64,000 nt of DNA from Chara braunii (Eukaryota; Streptophyta; Charophyceae; Charales; Characeae). Shown here piece after piece: positions 33,147-45,835 of the stretch. A model generated the notes under the pieces. It searched no databases, was not told the DNA's origin, and saw only the letters and a list, made by a program, of their open reading frames with translations. The DNA is taken from NCBI GenBank assembly GCA_003427395.1, contig BFEA01000063.1, positions 2,883,872 through 2,947,871 of the forward strand, given 5' to 3'. Numbering within the stretch: position 1 is the first letter of the stretch; the number at the start of each line of letters is the position of its first letter. A program made the position numbers and the translations under genes.

Positions 33147-35693
33147 AAGAAGAGTCACCCAGTTCCAGTTCTAGTAACACACGAAGAGGGTGTGTACTAC
33201 GAACAAGAAAGGGAACTGATAAGGCAGATGAAAGAGAGATGGGATGAGGAGAGTTGCAGAATCAACGAAGAGAAAAAGGGGGATTTGATTATTGGGGAAT
33301 CGGGTTTTCTGACAGAGCAGGAGAAGGCGCTGGTAGTAGGGTTGATGGAGGAAAAGCATCGCGACTATGCCTTCAATGATGATCAGATGGGGAGGTTAGA
33401 TGTGGATAGGGTAGGAATGATCCGAATCCACACAGCCCCTCACCAACCATGGAATGTCAGAGGAGCCAGATACCCAAACCCTGATGATCAAAGAAGAGTA
33501 GTGGAGTATCTGGATGGGAAGATTGGATCGCATGTGGTAGGGTACTCTAGCGGACCATACGCATCACCATGGTTCTATTTTATTAAGTCAAACGGAGTAC
33601 TTAGATGGGTGCAGGATTTGCAGAAATTTAACGTTGTAACAGTTAGGGATGCTGGTGGACTTCCTAACGCAGATCAACTCTCTGAGGCATGTGCATGAAG
33701 GACTATTATTTCGCTCATAGATCTGTATTCTGGTTACGACCAGTTTCCATTCTATCCGGCTGATAGGCCAATCACTGCGATGCACACTCCCAGAGGGTTG
33801 ATTCATATAAACGTGGCACCCCAGGGATAGACAAACGCAGTAGCCATGGTGCAGAGGAGCATGGTAAGAGTCATGCAACCGATCATCCCGCAGATTACTG
33901 AGCCCTATATTGATGACCTTGCGGTAAAAGGATCAATGAAGAAAGATGAGCAAGAGGTTGCACCTGGCACAAGAAAGTTTGTCTGGGATCATGTCAACGA
34001 TCTCAGAAAAGTACTTGACTTATTACAAGAGTACAACCTCACGGCCAGTGGAGCAAAATCCAAGCACTGCATGAAGGAAGCCACCATTTTTGGTTTCTTG
34101 TGCAATGAACGAGGACGCCGTCCAGACACCAAGAAAACAAATAAGATCCTTGAATGACCTACGCCATTCAGAAATGTCAGTGAAGTGAGATGTTTTCTTG
34201 GAACGTGTGGGTTCTGGAGAGGGTTCATTGAAAGGTTTGCCGCTAAGACAGAACATATGAGGAAGTTGGTAAGGAAGAATCAAGAATGGAAATGGGGAGA
34301 GAAGCAGGAACAGGTGTTAAAGGACTTGAAGAAGGAATTTGAGGAAGGGGGTCTTGTGCTGGGTGTTCCAGACTATGATGTCATTATTGAACGACCCTTC
34401 ATCGTAGAAACCGATGTTGGACCAACAGCCCTGGGAGGAGTTCTGATACAGGCTGATTCTGAAGGAAAGGAAAGACCATTGCGATTTGAGAGTCGAACCC
34501 TCAACACTACTGAAAGGAACTACTCTCAATTCAAAAAAGAGGCCTTGGCAGTGTTGCACTGCTTGCGCATCTTCAGGCATTACCTCTACGGGAGGAGGTT
34601 TGTTTTGAGGATAGATTCAACGACGCTTATGTATTCTCTCAAGAACTTCACGCGTACGGATCCCACGATCGCCAGATGACTCACGTACATCTGGATGTTC
34701 GACTTTCAGCTAGAACATATCCCAGGAAGTAAGAACAGGGCCGATGGTTTGAGCAGGATAGAATTGGAAAAACCTGGAGAGTCCAAAGAAGAAGCACCAC
34801 CGGTACATGGATTTTTGGACGAAGACGATATGCAGCTCCATGTGAAATCATGGGAGCTAAGTATTAACGATAAGGAGGCCAGGAGAGGAAAACCCATGTG
34901 GTTTGCGCCAGCAACCTTCGTGAAAATCGAAGGGTTAGTATTGAAACCTTTCGTTGAGGACGACTCATGGGGAGAAAGGAACGGAGAATGGATGGTTGAA
35001 CTAGCCTTGGCAGAAACTTACCATCTGACAGACGATCCGATAACAATTGAGGCTGGAGTGAGACAAGCTGATCAGCACTTGCTGACAATGGGGAGAGTAC
35101 ATTACCTTGTTAACTCTCTCCTACAGGTCCAGGAAGAGGATGGCGAGGAAGTGGTAAAGCCAGATGAGATAGTACTAGAAGATGACTACGAGTTCAGTGA
35201 GGAATTGGAGGGAGAAGAGTTTGAGCAAGGTGAAATCTCGGAAGATTTTCGAGAAAAGGAGTATGACGGGTTCCACTTGGAGATGGGACTTCTTCTCTCA
35301 GGGGACAAGAGAGAAAGAGCGGTCAGTAAAAAGACCCTCCACATGAGAGATCACTATATAGTACGAGGAGGACACCTTTTTTTCAGAGATAAACGTGGGC
35401 CTCCTACGAGGGTCATTTGTGGCAGAAATCGTCAAATTGACGTCATAGCAGCCCTCCATGATGGGCCGGTAAGTGGTCACAGAGGCTTCGCCGCCACAGT
35501 CAAGAAGATATCTGAGTTGTACTTCTGGGAAGGAATGTATGGGATGATCCGAACTTACTGCGAATCTTGTGTACCATGCCAAATCAGATTACCAATCAGG
35601 AACAAAGAACATTTACATCCAAGGTACATTAAAGATGTAGGGACAGTGATTCACATGGATCTTTTGGCAATGTCGCAAGTGATTGGGGGATAA
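33147..35693 (+). pseudogene. pol: Reverse transcriptase, RNase H and integrase N-terminus
   Basis: A single frame is broken by four stops (33696, 33828, 34155, 34677), each at a place where related elements have Trp or Trp is likely. RT blocks: YASPWFYFIKSNG, SLIDLYSGYDQF, the PQG*TNA box, the catalytic YIDD (33906-33917) and SEVRCFLGTCGF. RNase H: FIVETDVGPTALGGVLIQ, then NRADGLSR. The integrase zinc domain has His 35457 and 35478 with Cys 35568 and 35577. The first catalytic Asp is in IHMDLLAM (35658). The MGWTN/YIDD..VKG style resembles a divergent gypsy group I associate with basidiomycete genomes, which needs a tree. Confidence 0.88.
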
Positions 35694-36540
35694 TTATATC
35701 TTTGATGCTTGGGATAACCTTATGGGGTTTGTTGATGGGAAAGTCATTCGAACCAAGACTGGGGCAGTTTTGGATGAATGTATCAAAGAATATTACCTCC
35801 GATAATTCACAATGGACAGAGAATCTGAGTTTACATGCGGGGAGGTAAAATAACTTTTCGATGATCTCGGGGTCATTGCTAGATACACGACCAGGGCACA
35901 CCCTCAGACGAATGCACCAGTAGAGAGAGAGAATAACATCATCACTAATCTGCTGGCTAAGTGGACTGCTGGGAAGCCTAACTTATGGCATAAGTTCTTA
36001 CAGACGGTGTTTTTTATGGAAAACATCACTGTCAAGAAGACCACAGGATATGCTCCTGCGACTTTGTGGTATGGAAGACATGCCACCTTTCCAATAGAGA
36101 GCTTTCTAAAGACTTGGCAAAAGCAAGATCTGAAAAATGACCTATCCCTAGAGGAAGTACTGGATATCCGAGCAAGGCAAATCAGCATAACGGAAGATAT
36201 AATCCTATAAGCGGCAGACAGAGTGGCAGATAGTCGAGGGTAGAACAAGGAGAAATGGGATAAGCTCTCACGTGTAAGAGAAAAGTCATTGAAAATTGGA
36301 GACGTAGTGCTACTTTACGACTCGTCTCTGGAAAAACAATGCTCAAGAAAGTTGGACGAGAGGTGGCTGGGACCCTACAAGGTCAGGCGTCAAGGAAATT
36401 ATGGAGCCTACGAGCTGAAAGAAATGGATGAGACGCCAAGGAATGAATTGATCTCTGGGTCCAGGCTGAAGAAATTCAAGCTAAGACCGAAGATGAGTTT
36501 ATTCAAAAAGTTGTTATCGTGTGAAGATTTTTTTGTATAA
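35689..36540 (+). pseudogene. pol: Integrase core and C-terminus
   Basis: After a frameshift the integrase continues: FVDGKVIRTKT, the second catalytic Asp in TMDRESEF (35815) and the Glu in APVERENN (35923). Stops lie at 35803, 35851, 36208 (TAA) and 36241 (TAG). The C-terminal DNA-binding module is GDVVLLYD, then RWLGPYKVRR and ELISGSRLKKFK. I see no chromodomain, unlike the smaller element at 2897. It would insert element DNA into the genome. Confidence 0.85.
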
Positions 36541-36620
36541 AAAAATATATATATATATTTTTTCTTGCAAAATATTCTATTGTTAACCATCGGCTGACTC
36601 ATCGTTCTACCTGTCCCTCC

Positions 36621-36644
36621 AAATCTCTTTTCTTCTGTGTGCAG
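36621..36644 (+). promoter_or_regulatory. Strong 3' splice site before the downstream ORF
   Basis: A pyrimidine-rich run from 36613 (CCCTCCAAATCTCTTTTCTTC) ends in TGTGTGCAG|G with AG at 36643-36644. It is 26 bases before the ATG of the post-pol ORF. This is how a spliced subgenomic RNA would reach that ORF. Confidence 0.55.
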
Positions 36645-36669
36645 GCTTGACCCTAAGGGAGCAGTTGCC

Positions 36670-38743
36670 ATGTCACAGAAGGGAGGGATTGTGGGTCATA
36701 CCAGGTCTATTCCTGGAGAGAGAGAACGATTGAGGCATCCAATGGTAACAAAAGACTCTGCGGGAATGCCGGTTTACAAGAAAGGGGATAACATGAGACA
36801 GTTTTTGAGGGAATATGAAAATCACGCTTTCATCAGAGAGTGAGATATGCCCACCATGATGAAAAATGTGGCTGGAGTGGGAGAATGCAGGAAGGCGATG
36901 GAGGAAATGACCATGAGAATTTTTGGATGGCAGAGCTTCAAAATAGCTATGTGGGCCAAGCATGCAGATTTGAGAAGAGATGAAATAGAAGATAACATCA
37001 CTTTCGACGGAACAAATTTGACGGATTTCGAGGATAGCATCGGTCTCTGTGCAGAAAGGAACAGATGGGATGATAAGGAAAAATTGGAGCAGGCCGCGAT
37101 CAGGGTAACACCCAGGGAACGCGAGACTGTCAGAAAGATCAGAGAAGGGTCAGATATCTGAGGTGGCTTTCTTGTTGAGATGAGAAAGGCCTATCCTCTG
37201 AGCGTACAGAGGCAGAAGAAGAGGCACTTGTTCCAGGAGCAAGTGGTGTGGATTGGAAGAAGGAAAGAAGGGTTGGAAAGGGCACAACGAAAAATAGGAA
37301 TGAGGCACCCCCTCGACAGGGAGAGGGAAAAATTGTCCGTAACATGGAGAGACCTGAGGTGCAGGGGAAGGAAAGGCGTATAGCCAGGAAGGAAGAAGGA
37401 CGGGACAAATCTCCCGAAGAAAAGGAAGAGGAAGGAGAAGAAAAGAAAAAGGAGAAGATAAAGGGAAAGATGAAGGAGGTTGGATCATCAGTGAGTGCAG
37501 AAGCAACATCCTCCATGAAGTCTCTCAAAGACCATGGGACGAGGACGTTAACTGAGGAAGAAAGGCAGAGAAAGGAGGACAATAACAGGGAGTGGAGGAA
37601 CCACGCTGTGATTCACCTAAGGGAAAATAAGCCGCCCATGAATGCTCCCTGGAAAGTGAGGATGGAAGATATAGTTTTGTATGAGGCTGTGGCCAACTCC
37701 AAACTAGCCTCAAATGTGGACAGGCTAATTAAGCTCAATAAGATAATCAGAGAGGATTGTGAATGGCTTCTTGAAGAAGAAGCTGATGTGGTCGAAAAGT
37801 TGGGGAAAGTGGAAGAAGGAAGGAGAAGGGAAGAAAGGGAAAAAAATTTGAAATCTTCGATGCAAGAACTTCATGACAGGGTAAAGGAAAAGGAGGAGCT
37901 GCTCACGCAGGGAGTAGCCAGCCAAATCCCTGAAATCCTGAAAGAAATTCTGAGGCTAAGGGCGAGAAAATAAAAGAGGGATTCACAACTGACTGAGTTG
38001 GGGAAGGAAGTGGAGAATTTGAAGGGCGAAGTGGAGAAGAAAAAAATTGAGCATAAGAAGCTGGAGTTAAAGGTGGAAGCCCTAAAAATCGCTCATGATA
38101 CTAAGAGTCAGGAAATGGAAACAGAAAGGGAGAAGCTGGAGAAGGAAGTGGAAGGGCTGAAAGTAAAAGTCAGGGAGCAAAATAAGGCGATTGAGTCTGA
38201 AAGGAAAGAGAAGAAGGAAGAGAGTGAAGAGTGGGAGAAAAGGTGGAAGAAGATGGAAGAAGCTATGGAAGACTCCAAGGTGAGTATCCAAGCAAAGAAG
38301 GAGACAGAAAACATCCAAAGACTTGAAGGAAAAGAAGGAAAATGGACAGGAAGGGAAGAAGGATTGAAAGATGAAAAGGAAGTGCAGGAAGGGGACATAA
38401 CTCTTACTCTGTCTAGGTCAAATGATGGAAAAGGACAAAAGAGATCATATCTGGAGGTATTGGCTTCAGGAGGGGGAGATGGAAAATTGGGGAAGCTTCT
38501 CTTGACCCTTAGTGGGCAACAAAAATGACAAAGGGATAAGAAAAACGATTATGTTGGTATTGCATAAGAGGTGCCCACAAAAGAGAAGAATGTCCTGGTT
38601 TCAAGGAAGACAGGGACAAAGGTTTGGTCAGTCTTGATGGGAGTGGCAGACTTATTGACAGAGAAGGTAACCTGATCAAGAAGGGTAAGAAGGGATTCAG
38701 AGTACAGTTGTACGAGCAATTGTGGCTTACTTTAGGAATTTAG
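36670..38743 (+). pseudogene. Second Gag-like ORF downstream of pol, with coiled coil and zinc knuckle
   Basis: It starts at ATG 36670. The N-terminal part (MPVYKKGDNMRQFLREYENHA... written here only in part) has the look of a Gag capsid start. Stops lie at 36841 and 37159 (TGA) and 37971 (TAA), with frameshifts near 37250 and 38545. The middle is a long Lys/Glu-rich coiled coil (about 37400-38350). The C-terminus has a second zinc knuckle CWYCIRGAHKREEC (38552-38593), then SLDGSGRLIDREGN, which matches the sequence after the first knuckle (FDKTGRLIDP). So this is a second, diverged Gag-type gene, unusual after pol. Confidence 0.7.
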
Positions 38744-40472
38744 AGTAAGACATTATCAGTCTTTGAGGTTGAGATCTTATATCTTTTTTTGATATTGTAT
38801 AATAGTAAGAGAAAGGGTTAAAGTGAGTCGGCTACTTACTCAAGTACAATTCTAGGTAAGGTATGTAGATATAAGATGGATACTCTGTTTGTTTCTTGAC
38901 TATTAGCATTAGGAGAAAACTTGCTGGATCGACATTCTGTATTTTAGAAAGTGAAACCGGTGGTTCTGTAATTTATACATATGAGTTTTTATTTATTGGT
39001 CTATGGGATATACCGCCGGAATTACATTTCCACTTTCACACTTGCGTTTTGTCCAGTATCTGGTCATGCATGTTGAATTCGCATACAAACTGTGTCATCA
39101 AAAATTTTCAATTAGGATGCTCAGAAAAGCACCTAAGTGTTCAAGAAATGATGAGTGATATATATATATATATATATATATATTGATTTATACATCTTGA
39201 GAATGTCTTGCTGTAAATGTCAATCTCTTCATGTTTTGTCTTATGTAACTATTTCCGAAAAAAAAACATAAAAAGGGGATGTGAGAAAGTCAAGAATTTT
39301 TATTTTTTTTATGCATCCGAAAATCCCTACGAGTCAAGGAGATATATGTTATGAAAAAAATGGATGTTTATTTTGCCTTCTGACAAGACAAGGAGTCAAA
39401 CAAATGTTTTTCATAATTTTTATGGATATTTTGGTTGACTTTCCTCTTGGTATAAAGATCCCCGAGACGTGTGTCTATCCAACTTGTGATCGAGGTCTGG
39501 GAGACACGACCCCTAAGTGGCTCTGACGGTGCCTCTTGTTCAGAAACGGATATAATCATGTTTACATCTTTCTTATCAATGACATTATTTTCTTTCGAAT
39601 AATGGGATCGATCACCCATTTGAAAGATGGCTGACGAGGGGGGATTTTTTTTTGGACAAATTAATTTTTATATATATATTTGAAAAGATCATCGATCATC
39701 CACTTCAGGTGGTCAGTCTGAGGGACTAAGAGTCACCAAGCCTATGGTGGAAAATTGGCGTCGTTGGGACGTAACTCCCGGCATGGGCTGCTGACCAAGT
39801 ATAACCAGGCAGCGGACCTTCTTATTACGGCCTAGAACTTGAAACCTGAGGGAATGCCCTCCCTAATGAGGGAATCGGTTTAGGTAGATATCAGCGGGAT
39901 CAAGAGTCAGGTTTAGATATTATGATAGGAGGATTTTAACCTGTATTGCGTAACCTATACAGGTACCACCGTTAGAATAACAACATGGTGAGCCGCAGAT
40001 CCGGCCTGATCAACCGACTGTGGTGGGTTGAGATCGAAGGTCGTCGATCTCCTTGCATTAGACTTCGAGTGGGACGGTAAGATGACTTAGGTTGAAATCC
40101 GCGTCCAAATGATTGGGTTCAGACATGATCCCTAACTCAGAGGACACCCAACGAGATCCCGGTTAATAAAGTCCAAAGTTGGGGGGGGAGAGGCCATCAT
40201 TTCCTTCCTTTGTGACCTCCACGACTGTAGTACAGATCCAGTATCCCCACTTTGAGTCATATGGAATAATATTTTGATATTACCGTTGTTGGTATGTGGG
40301 AGATCCGGGTTAAAATCCTGACAATATGGACTCACCAAGGGAGACAGTGAGGGTCTACAAATCGCAACTTCCTCCAGGAAATCGGATTTTGACAACTTGT
40401 CGCGTCAGAAGTTTTTGTTTGCATATAGACTCCTCAGCGACGGGGACGTCGCTTAATGGGGTCCGGGAAGAC
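38744..40472 (+). other. 3' non-coding region of the giant element
   Basis: There is no protein-like frame. It contains an AT dinucleotide tract (39161-39182), T-rich stretches, and TTGGCGTCGTTGGGAC (39755-39770), which resembles the primer-binding site. The last bases before the 3' LTR (GGGGTCCGGGAAGAC) are moderately purine-rich and may be the polypurine tract. Confidence 0.6.
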
Positions 40473-40900
40473 TGTCGGAGCGAACACCCTTACAAGGGTA
40501 TTCGCTCATGAAATTGCACTCAATACAGAGCCGACGCCGGTTACCATACCAGAGTGGTCGGAAGAGAGAAGGATATTTTCTTTTTCGATATTATTAAAGG
40601 TCGTTTAGCCAACTACTAAGGACAGGGTAAACTGAGAGAATATTCCGCCACTAAGCCAAGCGACGGCCGGTACCGGCCTGAAATAACCTTGAGGAGCAGG
40701 CTTTGGGCCTTTTGCACCAAAAGAACCGGGTCTATACTCTACTTATAGTTGAACCACTCCTGTTCTAACCGAACTAGGAGCTAGCCCGGTAGGTATAGGC
40801 ACAAATTACCAATGGACTGGACTATGGATCGAATCTGCCCGGCCTCGGGCTAACTCCTTTTGAGAAGGAGCTCCACTACATTTTTGCCTCACACAAAGTT

Positions 40901-40978
40901 TGGCGGGACTCGAACCCGTGACTTCAGGATTGGAATTAGGTACTGTTAGACCCCGTTGTGACAGTTGTCACGACGGGG
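40901..40978 (-). repeat. tRNA-like T-arm with palindrome, 3' LTR copy
   Basis: This is the better-preserved copy of 13731-13808. On the minus strand CGGGTTCGAGTCCCG (40918-40904) is a perfect T-arm with the B-box GGTTCGAGTCC. The 28-base palindrome is at 40951-40978 (CCCCGTTGTGACAG/TTGTCACGACGGGG). Confidence 0.5.
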
Positions 40979-42358
40979 TGGTTAAAAGTAAGTTTTCTTT
41001 TTGTTTTTCTTTTATCTTTTTTTTCTTCTTTTTTTCTTTTAGTTTAGATTTCGTTGTTTTACTAGATTTTCTTCTTTTTATTATGCCGAACCTTGTATTC
41101 ACTTTTACGAATGCACCGCTGAAACCCGAATAGATTCGTCCGAATAACTCATCCGGCCTATGACTCGAAAGACTTGGCCGTTAGGAGGTAAGGCGCGATG
41201 CAGAGGAGAAGGAAGAACAGGCTCAAACTAACAGCCCAGCGTGCGAAATCGGGCGAGAAGGGATGTAACCACAAACATTTGCACGAAGACGCGGGCGCAG
41301 AAACTTAGACAGCCAGCGTACGAAATCAGGCGAAAAGGGATGTAAGCGCAAGCATTTGCGAATGCGGAAGCAGACGCGGGACACAGCGATTTACACTATC
41401 GAATGAAGGAAAGTGCGGGCATGAGCGGGTAAGAGAACGCGTTGGGGGAAAGGGGTGCACGAAAGTATATGGGAAGAAGGAGGAGAAGAAGGAGGGGGAG
41501 AAAAAGGAGAAGGAGAACTAGAAGGAGAAAGAGGAAGGGAGAGATCGCCTACCAGGTAACGGGGGCTATCAATTGCAAAGGTAACGGCGGAGGCTACCAC
41601 AAAAAAAGGCAGTCGCAACGACTACAACGAGGAAAGAGAGGGAAAAGGAGAAGAAGAAAAGGGGGAAACAAGGCGGGGAGTAGCAGAGTGACCGCACGAA
41701 AGGGAAGCAGTACAGAAGGGCGGACAAGGAAACGCGCAGAGAAGGAAAAGGGAAAGAGAGGCAGGTAAGAAAGAGAGTGAGGGAAGAAGATTGGGCGAAG
41801 GAGGAAAGAGTGATCGCGAGGGAAAGAAAGTTAGAAGAAGAAAAAGGAGAAGGTGAAAGGAGAAAGGAGGAAGGAAAGGGGAAAAGAAGGTCGAACTTTA
41901 CCTGCGGGAGCGGGGAGTATCTGACGGCAGCAACGGCAACGGCAGCACCGAGAGCGCAGAGGGAAGAGAGGTAAGTCGCCTACCTCGAAGCTCGCTCCCC
42001 GATATTATTAGCCACAAAAAACGAGATAAGAAAAATACAAACTAATAAATGACTAAATAAATGAGTAAATAAAATAAAATAAAATAAAACGAATGAAACT
42101 ACCCCTAGAATATGCTAGTATACATTCCTACACTACACGTATGTATGTGTGTGTGTGTGAGCTTGCGAAAGAGAGAGGAACGATAAGTCTCCAATCTTGG
42201 CCATCAGCTATGTCTCGGACCTACGGCGCCACACGGATCGATAGAACAAGCAGATCAAAAAGTGGCAGTGTATATTTCTTCGATTCTGCAAAATATTCAT
42301 TCCGATTTTGCTCGTCCTATCGATGGAATGTGTGTGTGTGTGACGATCATGATTCGAC

Positions 42359-42359
42359 T

Positions 42360-42458
<99 letters not shown>

Positions 42459-42481
42459 AAAAAAAAAAAAAAAAAAAAAAA
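42359..42481. repeat. (GA)n with terminal A run
   Basis: GA tract with two GATA interruptions, then about 23 A. It corresponds to 15187-15251. An ATT tract follows at 42674-42751 and a GAA-rich tract at about 42979-43060. Confidence 0.95.
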
Positions 42482-42694
42482 GACAGGGAGAAAAGCAAAC
42501 TTACCTGGTAGGAGCACCTGAGCCATCCGCGATCAGAAGGAAAGAGGAAGTTGCCACCACTGTAAGAGGAGACATTGATTGCCGACCCCCGAACACAACG
42601 AACCCATCCCCATTATTATATCGGACCGGAAAGATAGTATGTATACATTCATTAAAATTTTATTAATATATTCATTATTATTATTTTATTATTA

Positions 42695-42738
<44 letters not shown>

Positions 42739-44039
42739 GTTATTGTTATTATCATTTAACGGTTCCAGCTATATAAGAAGGAGGAGTATGCGCCTGTCCC
42801 CTCTCTCCGTAATTATGTATTTATTTATAATTAGTGTTTTGTTGTATCTGGCTGAATCATGGCCGGGTACAGAGAGGAGGTGAGCGTGGACCAATAACAA
42901 AGAGGGAATTACAGACAGCGGGGGTGAGTGATTGCCGACAAAAGATGAGCCAGATGGGGCGAAGCAGACGAACGATAAGAAAAGAAGAAGAGGAAGAAGA
43001 AAAAGAAGAAGAAAAAGAAAAAGAAGAAGGAGAAGAAAGAAGAAAAAGAAGAAGAAGAAGAGGGGAGAAACAACTTACCTTCCCTCTCGCAAACAGTGAT
43101 GGCGATGTCACAGACATGGATCTTGGGACCTTAAGACACACGCACACACAGTATCAGACAGACAAACACACGGGGCAACCGACGTTTGGCTAAGATCTGC
43201 CCGTACTTTCGAGGAGTTGCAGATGTTGCCAGTGGCATTGTATAGGATATACAATCTGTAGTGTGATGAGCAGAGAGGCCGAATTTGCCAAAAGGGAAGG
43301 GTCCACTGTCTGAATTTGGACGAAGGCCTGGATGAAAGAGGCATAACGATGCAGCCTGAGCCTTAACTGTACTGCGCGTAGGGCACAACAACTGGGACCC
43401 AGACACACACTGAAAGCTGGCTGACCCCTCGCACGATTGGCATATAGGCAAGGGAGGCGAGGCACAAGACATCCTTGGCCATTGTGACCAATGTTGGCAC
43501 GCTGCTGCGCTGATTGGTGTTGCGCTGCACTAGGCTGAGGGAGGCTAGCTTTGCGCTATGGCAGGAAGGGCGCAGTTGGGAACTGAGCGCTGACAGCCAT
43601 AGCCAGGCTGTAGACAGAGCGTTGTGGTAGGTGAGAGCGAAGGTGGTACTTCGGAAGGTGAAGGGCGCTGTGTGAGTAAAAGGGAAGCGTGAGGGAGGAG
43701 AGAGACGTATCTAGGTGAAGAGGAGGTCGACATTGGTGTTGACATCATCACTCGCTGGTAGTCAAGTAGTCTGGCTGCTTTATGCTGTAGTCGTAATGAT
43801 GGGAAGTAGAAGTAGATAGGGCGCCTGTTTTCCATTCACAAGTGAGAGCTACATTTGGATTACGCTAATTGATGTTGCCTATTTGGGCATGAACATTGGC
43901 TCATGAATCTTCTGTTTCGTTCTCAATCGCATCGTTATCTTGGCTCCGTTGTGCTATCTGCTTTTGCTTTGTCTGCATGAACTTCAGTGTGATCTGCAGT
44001 TTGGATTTTTTATCTTTGTCCACATTCATGACCCTTGCA

Positions 44040-44127
44040 TTATTATTATTATTATCATTATTACTGTTATTATTATTATTATTATTGTTATTATTATTAT
44101 TATTATCATTATTATTATTATTATTAC
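44040..44127. repeat. (ATT)n microsatellite
   Basis: It corresponds to 20104-20191. A further tract is at 48107-48172, matching 23425-23476. Confidence 0.95.
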
Positions 44128-45212
44128 TTGTAGATAGACTCGGGACCTTTTCTTTCTTCAGATGCATGCAAACAGGTGGCACACCGAACTGTCAACCAAC
44201 GCCTACTCTAAACTCAGAGAAAACACGGTTCAGAAGTCGACTCACTGCGACAATCTGTGGCATGACAGCGCCCATACATCTCGCTGGCTACACGGAGTCC
44301 ACCGCTGTTTGCACGCACACACACTTTCGACTCTGGAAGTTCCGCTCACACCCACTCAGAACCACACACAGGCTGAACTCTATCTTATGGCAGGCCACTT
44401 TAACCTCGGGCATCTGCAGACCACGTCACGCTGTGGCAGGACCTCCGCATGGCTTACGCAGGAAGTGGATCAATGGCTATTGGTAGGCGCTGCCTCTTGA
44501 TTTATACTTCTGTTCGTCACTAATCTGCCTCATTTTCGGCTCAGGCACTGATACCAACAGTCCCATATGGTACTTACTTGACTGAACCTGGACTAACCGA
44601 GACTGTACCACTGACTGCATGAGGGTGTACCTCCGACAAAAACAGTGGCAGACAGATATGGACAAAGAGAACGAAGAGAGGTAAACAAACCAAAGGATAG
44701 ATTAACAACCTGACTAACTGACGCAGGCAGCCAGACATGATCGACAAGAACAGACAGACGACCAATCAGGCAAACGGGGAAGTAAGGGCACAGGTTGGTC
44801 TCTGGGGTGTATGTGACAACTGTGTATTAAGGTTCGCAGTTGTGAGTGATTGCAAAGGACATACCTGGTGCCTGAGATGTCGACATTTGTCCGAAATTTG
44901 CAAGTGCCTCAAGAGAAGCTAGTGACGTCACCCGTGGCATCATAGATAATAGGTAGGATCTGCAATCTGCAGTTTGGGCGCAGGAGCGCCAGATCAGATA
45001 TCAACATTGGATCTGTGTTGATGACGAGGAGATTGTTCTGACGTTGTCAAATTTTGAACCTTGCTGTGTTCTTATTTGATGAAACCCGCAATGCAATTCT
45101 GCTTCTCGCAGCTATTGGGTCTCATATGCATGATGTTAGAATTCGCTATTGCCCATCTTCTTCGCACAAGGTAGGCGTGAATATACAGTCGTACACACAG
45201 AAAATTGAGATT

Positions 45213-45243
<31 letters not shown>

Positions 45244-45835
45244 TGAAAATAGAAAAGAAGCGAAAGAAGGAAGACGGGAGACATAGTCAGACACAGTCAG
45301 ACACAGTCGGGAACAATCTGACATGTAGTCTGGAACAACAAAAAATGGTCAGGCACACAGTCAGGCAACCAGACAAACAACGACGGACTGATACAGACAT
45401 ACACAGACAGTCGGGCAATAAACAGAGAGATCAGAAACAGGCAGGCGCATACGACAGACAAACCAAATAATCAGCTTGATAAATAAATAAGTAAGCACAC
45501 TTAGGAAAAGACTAACTTGATGTTTTGAGGCAAAGGCATTACCCGATATATGCTCGAATTTCATGCGTCTGCGGTGAGTATAGATTAGCTAGATAGGTTC
45601 TGCTATTTGTAGGCTGGACGTCACGTAGGAGTTCAATATGGGTTCCTTATTGATGATGAAGGGACACGTCCAGCACCATCTCCTATGAGTTTTTGCTGTG
45701 CTCTTATGTGATGAGACTCGTGTGGCAAATTTTTGCATTTGGTTCGATGACACGACTATCTACTTTCATGTGTATGATGTTGTTTGTCTTCCGATGATAA
45801 CTGTTGATCATTATTTTTATTATTATTATTATTAT

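Noticed and set aside
28619-36243. Genetic code with TGA read as Trp
   Set aside because: TAG and TAA stops and many frameshifts occur as well, and LINE and chromovirus copies are also decayed; mutation is enough to explain it.
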